Below are positions 56,440 through 64,000 of a stretch of DNA of 64,000 nt, piece by piece; the stretch's first letter is position 1, and each line of letters opens with the position of its first letter. The position numbers and the translations under genes were made by a program. The notes below the pieces were generated by a model. That model saw nothing but the letters and a program-made list of their open reading frames with translations. It ran no database searches and was not told the origin of the DNA. The stretch comes from Hydractinia symbiolongicarpus. Lineage: Eukaryota > Cnidaria > Hydrozoa > Anthoathecata > Hydractiniidae. The DNA lies in assembly GCF_029227915.1 (NCBI RefSeq), contig NC_079888.1, forward strand, positions 18,328,001 through 18,392,000, given 5' to 3'.

Positions 56440-59400
56440 CTAAAAACAAAAGTGAAAAGAAGTTTTAAAACAACTCATACATATTCATACACAGCTTGAC
56501 AGATTTTTTGAAAGACTAGAAAAATGGGCGTGGTTGAAATATGAAAACAAAGATCTGCGCATTTAAACCACGTGCACAAATAGAACGGCAATTCCATTGA
56601 AATTATTCTTAGTTGTTTCCCCTAAGTTAACAGAAACCAGTGTTATTTTTAAACTTAAGACGAGATTGCTTGATAAAAATACCAACAAAGTATGCTTCTC
56701 CTTACGGGACTTTTCGGACTCTTGCTACCATCATGAAATACAGTTAAGCTTGTGCGAACGGTTTTTTCAGGAATGTACAACTCCGTTTGGAATCTTTTCG
56801 ACATTATTGTTAAATGTTTATATTATACTGCAGGTTAAAAGCAGAAAGTCAGATAACATTCATGCAAATTTCCTCAATTAACAAAAAACCTCTAGCAATT
56901 CTTTAAATCAAAACGCCTCTTTTTTTTGTACACAAACTTTTTTATTAGTCCGCAATCACAACATTGTTTGAATTCTATTAGCAACGTAATTAACGTCTAA
57001 ATTCCCACACGACATACACAAGAAAAGTAAAAGTTAAGTCTAATAAGTATTCAAAGCAAAACAAGTTCACAAACTCAAACATTTTCCAAATTTATATTCC
57101 TTGTTGAGAGGTGAATGGTTTTAACAAAGTTCTTTGATTTATTTTCAGTGTTAAACGCCCGTTTTGTTGCCATGCGCATCATTCCATGCCTAACAACTAC
57201 GCTTTTGCGTCTTAATAAACCACTTAATTGTGATCAAATATAATTACTCTCCATCACAGTGATTACAGTAATTATAAATAATCACCATCAAATAACACTA
57301 AATCTTAGCGTCCAAAGTATAAAGTCTCAGCGAATGAGAGTCAACAGGTGATTAGAAATATCTGCAATTCCCATCGGCGTCATCAGTTCCATTTCATTTC
57401 ACACAAAAAAATATTTTGAGCTGCCAAGGTAACGCAGTGGAAAGAACTGAAATTGAGATGAGATGGTTGTTCCCAGGAAGCTATAGACGAAAAAAAGCGA
57501 AAGCTGCGCGTATACTATCCATTACAATAAACACTGAAACACTTAGAAGCGCGGGAAAAATAAAGCTGTATCTACACTATCAATTTTCTTTTACCAGTTA
57601 GGCGTGATTCGCATTAGCGATTTAAACGATTTTGGATCAGGCAGATCACCGGATTTATTATTTTCTAGCAATAGTTATGATATTACATATTTCAAAGAAG
57701 CTGGGAACAAAGTTGCCCTGTTGCTTATCCTTCACTAAACTGATATTATTAACATAGCTTTCTTACTTTTGCTTTATTAAACGAGAACAAGAAGAATATA
57801 AAATATCTATAGAATATAAAAGACTTTGCAAATATCGTAGAAAAGCACTGGCCCCACACCTTTCTGCGAATATCACAAGGAGTACACGCGCCATCCTACA
57901 AATAGTGCAAAATTAAAGGGTTGACAACACGCTGTATGTTTTCACGTTTTAAGTAAGAACTTTTTGAAAAACTTTAAAAAAAATTAACCAAGGTAATTTA
58001 ATGTTGAAACGGTCAGACGAACTTTATTTATACCACAGTTAATAAAAAAAATAGATTTTGCTAAAAAATAACGTAAATAACTTGAAATTATTCAAAGAAT
58101 TGTCTGGAATTGTTAATTAAAAAAAAAAAGTGTTAAAAAAATAGGCACAACCAGCTTCAACTCAATTTTTGAAGTTCTTTTTAAAAAACCGTGTCTTGAC
58201 CAGGAAATTCACAGACACGAGACTTAAAACTTGAAGCAGCTGCAGTATTGTTAGAGACGAAAGAAAGTTTCATCGCAATTGTAAATACGACAGATGTTTA
58301 AAAGAACGAAGAAGAAAATTTTTTTTGACTAACATAATATTAAGATTCCCAAACCTATGGGCAAGGAATACAAAGTACGTTCATGTAAGGGTGTGGATTT
58401 ATTTCGAGACTTCCAAAAACTTGTTTGTGAGCAGTTTGATCTGCATTACCAAAATAATTAATTGCGCTGGAAAAGAGATTCTGGAGTTAAAAAAACTTAA
58501 AAATGCAAAACTAAATATTCCAAAACAACCAAAAACAATCTAAATGTGCTCGAGTCTGCAAATATGCAACTAAAAAACTTCAATTTGAAACAAAGTATTT
58601 AAAAATTATAAGCTCCCAACAACAACAAAAACAACAACAACCAGAACCACAACAAAAGCAACTCCTTTAAAATAAACAAAAATAAAATAACTCCTTCTTC
58701 TCACAGCAACGAAATTAACTTCCATTCACGTTGCAATCTATCAATGCGCACAAACATTCTCAAATTAAAATCAATGTCTGATTATAATTTTGATCAGCGA
58801 GCAGTCGACGCACCCCACGTTTTTGTTAACATGAATATTCATTGAGATAAAACTTTGAAAACATGGTTCTGTTTACACTTCACGTTTAAATTGTGGTTAT
58901 TCAACAATACTCTATATTGATGCATAATTTACACGAATAATGAGATTAATTTTTAGTTTTCAGTTCTCCCCCACTATTAATAGCGTAGGGTTGGACCGTA
59001 TAATAATTTACTCTATTTCATCTCGCAGAAGGAGAGAAAACACTCCCCATGAAGCATTAGTGGACGGTCAATAAGAAAACTTTGTTTACAAAAGCTTATA
59101 AAGCCGTGAGAAGTCCTTTTAATTCTTATTTATTTATATTTGGAGCACGTGACTGTTGTGTTGAAAACATTTGAATTTCTATACTCCATAATAGTAGAGG
59201 GCTAACGAAGCTAAGTTCAAAGAGATACAGCGCATGCGCAGGACGTACAATTAGAGCAAAAGCTCTCCTTTTTTTAAAAAAAAGGTTTTGACTTGTTTTT
59301 CACATCTCTATTCTTTTATCAGTCGAAGTTTGCAAGAAAAGACAGTAGATGATTTCGTTCCGAAATTAGCCATCCCGAATTACCAAAAATGTTTGAACAT

Positions 59401-60203
59401 GTAAATTAGATCCGGATTAATGTCTAGTCCCAGTTTCTTTCAATGGTGCTAATTAACTTTACTTAGCCTTTTAACAATAAATAAAATAAAACATTTATGA
59501 AATTATTATTTCACCGCAAATAATTTTATACAAGTATCTACTACTCATTTTTAATTTACACGTTTGTCTCCGCAGCACAACCATTTCATTTACAACATAC
59601 ATTAAGTAGCATAAACGCCGTATGTTTTGGCCTTATTTCATGAAACTTTTTATAAGAATCGTATTTTGGGTTTTAGCGTCTCGGTTTTTAAAGAATTCAC
59701 ATTTTTAGGCTAAAATAATTCTTAAAGTGAGCGATTCTTTATAACACAAAGTAGAGAAACATTTTCTCAAACAAACTCTACAACGAAAACCTTTATGTTG
59801 CGTTTTAGTTCATCTGCATTTGTTTTTCTGGATTAAGCAAGGCAATCGTTTTGCTCAGTTAGTCGAAGCATTATCGTAAACATCAACTAAAAGATTAGAT
59901 GCAATTTAAGCTTGTACTAAAAGACAGCAGGTAAAGTTGATTTTATCTGCAAGTAAAAAAACTGTACAATGCTTTGTCTCGTCAGGTCTAATCCTAGACG
60001 TTTCAGACTTAGCAGCGTCTTCTTTGCTTGAACAACAAGGTGAATGACGGAGAGCAATGATGGAGCAGTGGTTTCGCGGTGAATATAAGTTTAGCTTGGG
60101 TTGTTTTCTTAATTTGTTTCATCGGTACGTTAAAATTTAAAAGGAGAAAAAAAAAATGTTAGTGTTGGCTTGAAAATAGAAATTCAAAATTTTAATATTT
60201 TCG
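56440..60203. other. Upstream region of the scaffold gene, no confident exon
   Basis: Must contain at least one scaffold 5' exon, because 56439 is preceded by a splice acceptor. None could be fixed. A CAA-rich low-complexity patch lies at 58618-58665. No other structure recognised. Confidence 0.35.
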
Positions 60204-60296
60204 TCAACCTCTTCTTTCCCAGGGATCTTTTCACTCTTTTAATATCGGAGACAATTCAATATCAAAAAGTACAAAGATTCCTGGGGACGAGGTTGA
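60204..60296. mobile_element. 93-bp foldback MITE
   Basis: TCAACCTCTTCTTTCCCAGG at 60204 pairs imperfectly with CCTGGGGACGAGGTTGA ending at 60296. The same terminal motif occurs alone near 28876. Confidence 0.5.
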
Positions 60297-60824
60297 TATC
60301 TTATATATTAATTCCCTTGCGTGAGTAAAACTGTGAGTCCACGACACGGAAATCACGGGTCACTTTCCTATGACGTGGCCGTACGCTAAAATTTAACTAA
60401 AAAAATTAGGGATGTACTGCATAGAAATCGCACATAAGGTGTAAATATATAACCCGCTGCTAATAACGATATAAATATATATACCCTTATGCCAAAAAAC
60501 TCTATGTTAGCATATATATATAGGTATCGCTACATATGAAACGGTATTAGATATTCACAAAGCATACGGACTGTTAAATGAAGTTCCTAGCATAAAACGG
60601 AAATTGTGTTTACGAAAAAGATGGCTGTTCTTTTTGAGTATTCTCTACTCTTTCATTCAAAATAAATCTTTAAAAAAACATTTGAAGAAGAGCATGGTTT
60701 TATAAATTAATCGTAGCAAGGTTCTGTAAGGTTTTTTCATGTTTTATTTTCAGTTTTGATTATATTATTGTTGCCAGACATGTTTTATAGCTAGCATCAT
60801 AAAAAGCCAACCACCACCAACAAC

Positions 60825-60862
60825 TAGCTAGCTAGCTAGGAATATATATATATATATATATG
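60825..60862. repeat. (GCTA)n and (TA)n microsatellites
   Basis: AGCTAGCTAGCTAGG followed by ATATATATATATATATATA. Confidence 0.8.
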
Positions 60863-61349
60863 TAGCCATGTTCTTTATACCTAGCTAAGTCTCCAGTTTA
60901 TATTTAAGTGACTAGCTATTAGCTGCTGTAGCTAGCTAATGCTAGCTTTAAACTAAAGATTCCCAGTATATATATTCCCACAAAACACATCAAACGTTAT
61001 TAACCCTGAAAATTTTAAACATTTTCCTGGGTTTTTTTTGGTTTGCGAAGTTCTTTTCCTCCAAATATTCTGAAAATAAAGTTCAGAAATTACTTATTTT
61101 TAAAATGTAAATTTAATTTGTTTCAAATTGTGGGCAAAAACCTTAATCAGCATGCTAAGACTTTTTTTAATTTAGAATTACTAAACACAACCATTTTCTT
61201 ACAATTAGTGTAAACGTTTGTGTGTATGGCTTATATTTAATACACCAAAAGAGCTACTTTGTTGATTTCAATTTTATACTCTTTGTAAGCTATTTTTTTC
61301 TTCTTTTTGACATTTCTGTTTAACCACTCAATTTTTACATTTTATAAGT

Positions 61350-62600
61350 TATTTGGAACAGAATGGTATGAAATAGACCAAAATACCTGATCTTAGTTGT
61401 TTTTAATTTACAGGCTGTGTCTGTGAAACTTTAAGGGGAACATTTGGTGGAAGACAATGGCATGACATAAACTGATAGAACTGATTTTTGTTGTGTTAGA
61501 TGTTATATCTGAACCTTTTTGACATTTTATGTTAATTTTGCGAGGAAGGACCATTGCAAGCTTTGTTTTTCTATATTTTGTATAAATTCTTACTGGGGAG
61601 GACTCCGTGCAATATATCGAAATGACTGATCCTTCTCGATTTAAATTTGATGTGTTCTAAATCGTATATAGTTTTAGAAATTTTGTGTAAGATTTAATGG
61701 GTAAGGGCTAGATGCAATATGTCAAAAAAACTTTTTTTGTTGAATCAGAAGCACTCCCTACAACCATTCTTTTTTTTACAGTTTGTGAAGCTTTTGTGAG
61801 GAAAGAGTGTATGCAATATTATCGAAATAACTGATTTTTGTTGCAAACTGTTTTTCTTTGGCATTTTGGATTAAAATATTGTTTTAGAGGGCATATGCAG
61901 TAGATATATGTACTGAAATAGTTAAATTTTGCAAACTTTGATTTTGTCGTTACCTCTCATTTTTTTACATTTTGATTAAACTTTTGTGGGAGACCGTCGG
62001 TATGCGAAGGACCAAAATAAGAGATTTTAGTATTATTTAGAATTTGTATTTTGTGTTGCAAAATTGGTGCAAAAATTGACATAAAATGAACTTATATACA
62101 GATTGATTGCTGTTGTTTAACATGACTCATTATGACTTATATATATATTTTATGAAAATTTGTGACAGAATACTACGTGAGATTTGAAATTTTGTTTACT
62201 TTATTGATGGTAAAACAGCATGCAAATTGCTAAAAGGACTTTATTAATTTTAGGTTTAAACACCGTTATTTTGTTGGCATTTTGTCTAAAGTTTAGTGAG
62301 GAGGGACTGTATGCAATATATCAAATAATGTTTTATTGCATTATAATTTGTCCTTGCAAATCCCTTTTTTTACACCTTAGATAAAAAATTCTGTCAGAGG
62401 CACAATTTATTGTTTATTTTTCACATTGTGTGTCAACCTTTGGCAGGGTTTGCAATAAACTAACTGATTTTAACATATACAATGAGAGATTTGTGTTTGA
62501 CATTGATCAGCTTTTTTGTATATATGTGGCGTTTTAAGTGATTTAAATTTTATGGGTGAGATGTATGTTGAAATGCTTTTGGAAACTTCTTTCCGAATAA
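61350..62600 (+). repeat. Strongly decayed tandem repeat, unit about 100-130 bp
   Basis: A phrase close to GTATGCAATATATCGAAAT, then AACTGATTTTTGTTG, then CATTTTGTATAA and TTTGTGAGGGAGGA recurs. Recognisable copies are near 61445, 61600, 61700, 61800, 61890, 61990 and 62300, and weaker ones near 62180, 62440 and 62555. Spacing is uneven and identity is low, so the array is old. Confidence 0.6.
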
Positions 62601-62699
62601 TTTTCGCATTTGTCAGATGGTCAGAGCAAGTAATTTTAGTAGATTTAGATTTTAAATGTCACATAAATACTGCAGTTGTTGAAAACCTTTAATTTTTTT

Positions 62700-62822
62700 G
62701 GTCATTTATATAATAATGCAGATGTAAGATGCGCACTGCTGTATTGTTTGTTTTTTGATGGACATATATCTGCTACATAAATTAAATGGAATACAGTGGA
62801 TTCTTCCACGGGAAACAGCTAG
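62700..62822 (+). mobile_element. Helitron-like 3' remnant
   Basis: AGTGGATTCTTCCACGGG hairpin followed by AAACAG and CTAG at 62819-62822 before T. The 5' boundary is unknown. Confidence 0.45.
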
Positions 62823-63120
62823 TTTTTAATTAATCTAACCGATAAGCTTGTTGTGAGGATAAACACAAAATGGAAATAAAAAATGAATAAACTAAACTAT
62901 TCTGCATTTGCATACCGTCTTTGCAAATTTGATTTTTCCAATAGACGAAAAATTTCTACCTTTTTTTACCAAAACCAAGTAAAATATAATAAAAAATCGA
63001 CATGTTTTTTCTCTTTCACCTATTCTCATTTTCATTAGCTGCAAAGGAATTTGCATCTCTATACTAAAAACCACGAACATGGAAAGTGAAGTGATTTTCG
63101 TATATACCTTTACTTGTTTT

Positions 63121-63156
63121 AGAAATAAATGTATTCAGCTGAATACATTTATTTCT
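63121..63156. repeat. Perfect 36-bp palindrome
   Basis: AGAAATAAATGTATTCAG is followed at once by its exact reverse complement, with no loop. Confidence 0.9.
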
Positions 63157-64000
63157 TTTTGCACTCATCCACTCAGAGCCTCGTCTATACCTGTTTAGGA
63201 ATAAAATATTTGACGGCATAGGAGTGCGATATACAGGGTCAGATTTTTATACAATATTAACTTCCACTATTAACCCAACGTACAACTCCTGTCTAACTTC
63301 GCATATTCGATGAAGCATGTGTTCGTTGAGAAATAAAACTGTGTTTCCTGTCCATTTCTCTCCTGCTACTTTCAGTGGAGAGAATAGCCTTTGTTTATCC
63401 ATTGAATGGTGACAAATACCTCTTTTATTAATTAATTACAAGATAAATTTTAAAATAAACAAGGTGTTCATTTTAATTGTCATGTTGATTGATACTAATC
63501 ACCAGTTTAGAAATAATGCAAATCTTAAGAATGAAAAATTAGAATCGTATTGCAACAGCTAACTAGCGATTAGTTCTCTATGGTAATGGACATAGTCTAA
63601 TTAATTGCCCTGGGTTTACTTGATGCTTGAGTGACACAAGTCTGCCTTGTCCTTTATTTTTGGAATAATTTGAGAAGCAAGTTCCACGAGGTCATATTTG
63701 GTTAACATTCTTTCGTTTGAGGATAAGTGGTGCTCATTTCGTACCTAACCCTAACCCTAACAGTTTTAGGCAAGAAATCTTGCTAACCAATTGGCCCATG
63801 CCTTTAATTGATCGTGCAGCTGTTGACAAAAGCGTGGATTATTCGCCTGTTCTCAATTCTTTCCTAATTATTTTGCTGTTGCATGTACACTGGCATAAAT
63901 GAAGGTCTGTCCGTCCAAGATGTGGAGTGACGTGCCCGTGTAGAGTGACGTGCATAGTTGGCGGTACTTTTTGATAAACGTGTAGATGAGTCTTAACAAA
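63157..64000. other. Intergenic, no gene recognised
   Basis: Contains a short telomere-like run (CTAACCCTAACCCTAACA) at 63746-63763. It is too short to mean more than an interstitial trace. Confidence 0.4.

Noticed and set aside
60052-60125. Possible first exon (MEQWFRGEYKFSLG) with donor GTACGT on the plus strand
   Set aside because: No following exon found within the window, and the text is not convincing.
62892-63080. 62-codon minus-strand frame with a phase-0 donor, as first exon of the scaffold gene
   Set aside because: Hydrophobic/Lys-rich text unlike the other exons, 6.5 kb away, weak donor context.
63746-63763. Telomere repeat tract
   Set aside because: Only about three CCCTAA units; interstitial trace.
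1-64000. CRISPR array or bacterial operon
   Set aside because: Tandem repeats here lack unique spacers, and gene structure is plainly eukaryotic with GT-AG introns.

Overview
The window is nuclear DNA from an AT-rich invertebrate animal. It has GT-AG introns, AATAAA poly(A) signals, a tRNA-derived SINE and many short DNA-transposon relics. A cnidarian fits best: the repeat load, the style of the integrase fossil at 9.1-9.4 kb and a SEFIR receptor together suggest it. That placement is inference; there is no rRNA or mitochondrial marker here.

Two multi-exon genes can be rebuilt, tail to tail. (1) Plus strand, 13.1-24.7 kb: a single-pass receptor with a signal-peptide exon, a Cys-rich N-glycosylated ectodomain, one membrane helix and a cytoplasmic SEFIR domain, which is the architecture of IL-17 receptors. 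Eleven exons, one a proposed 25-nt microexon, splice in phase to 527 residues. (2) Minus strand, 56.4-31.0 kb: an AHNAK/desmoyokin-like giant scaffold of about 5,880 residues. Five short 5' exons (Lys-, Ser- and Asp-rich) precede one uninterrupted 16.6-kb exon of two nested repeat types, then two short 3' exons, the last coding only five residues. The first exon or exons were not found; a usable ATG lies at 56400.

Region by region: 1-205 may be the 3' end of another plus-strand gene. 206-13 kb is intergenic, with a piggyBac-like MITE (TTAA flanks), relatives of it carrying perfect hairpins, a decayed integrase-core pseudogene and a 1-kb array of 24-bp repeats. The receptor introns hold head-to-tail arrays with Helitron-like 3' ends (hairpin, then CTAG before T), a SINE and further MITEs. 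24.7-31 kb is intergenic, with tandem duplications and an inverted-repeat element built from CCCACTTTGTAAT motifs. The scaffold introns at 49.5-56.4 kb hold a TA-flanked MITE, another Helitron-like copy, minisatellites and a coding fossil. 56.4-64 kb has no confident gene; it holds a small foldback element, a strongly decayed tandem repeat near 61.3-62.7 kb and a perfect 36-bp palindrome.

The two genes are functionally unrelated as far as the sequence shows. Most long open frames antisense to the giant exon are by-products of its repeats.
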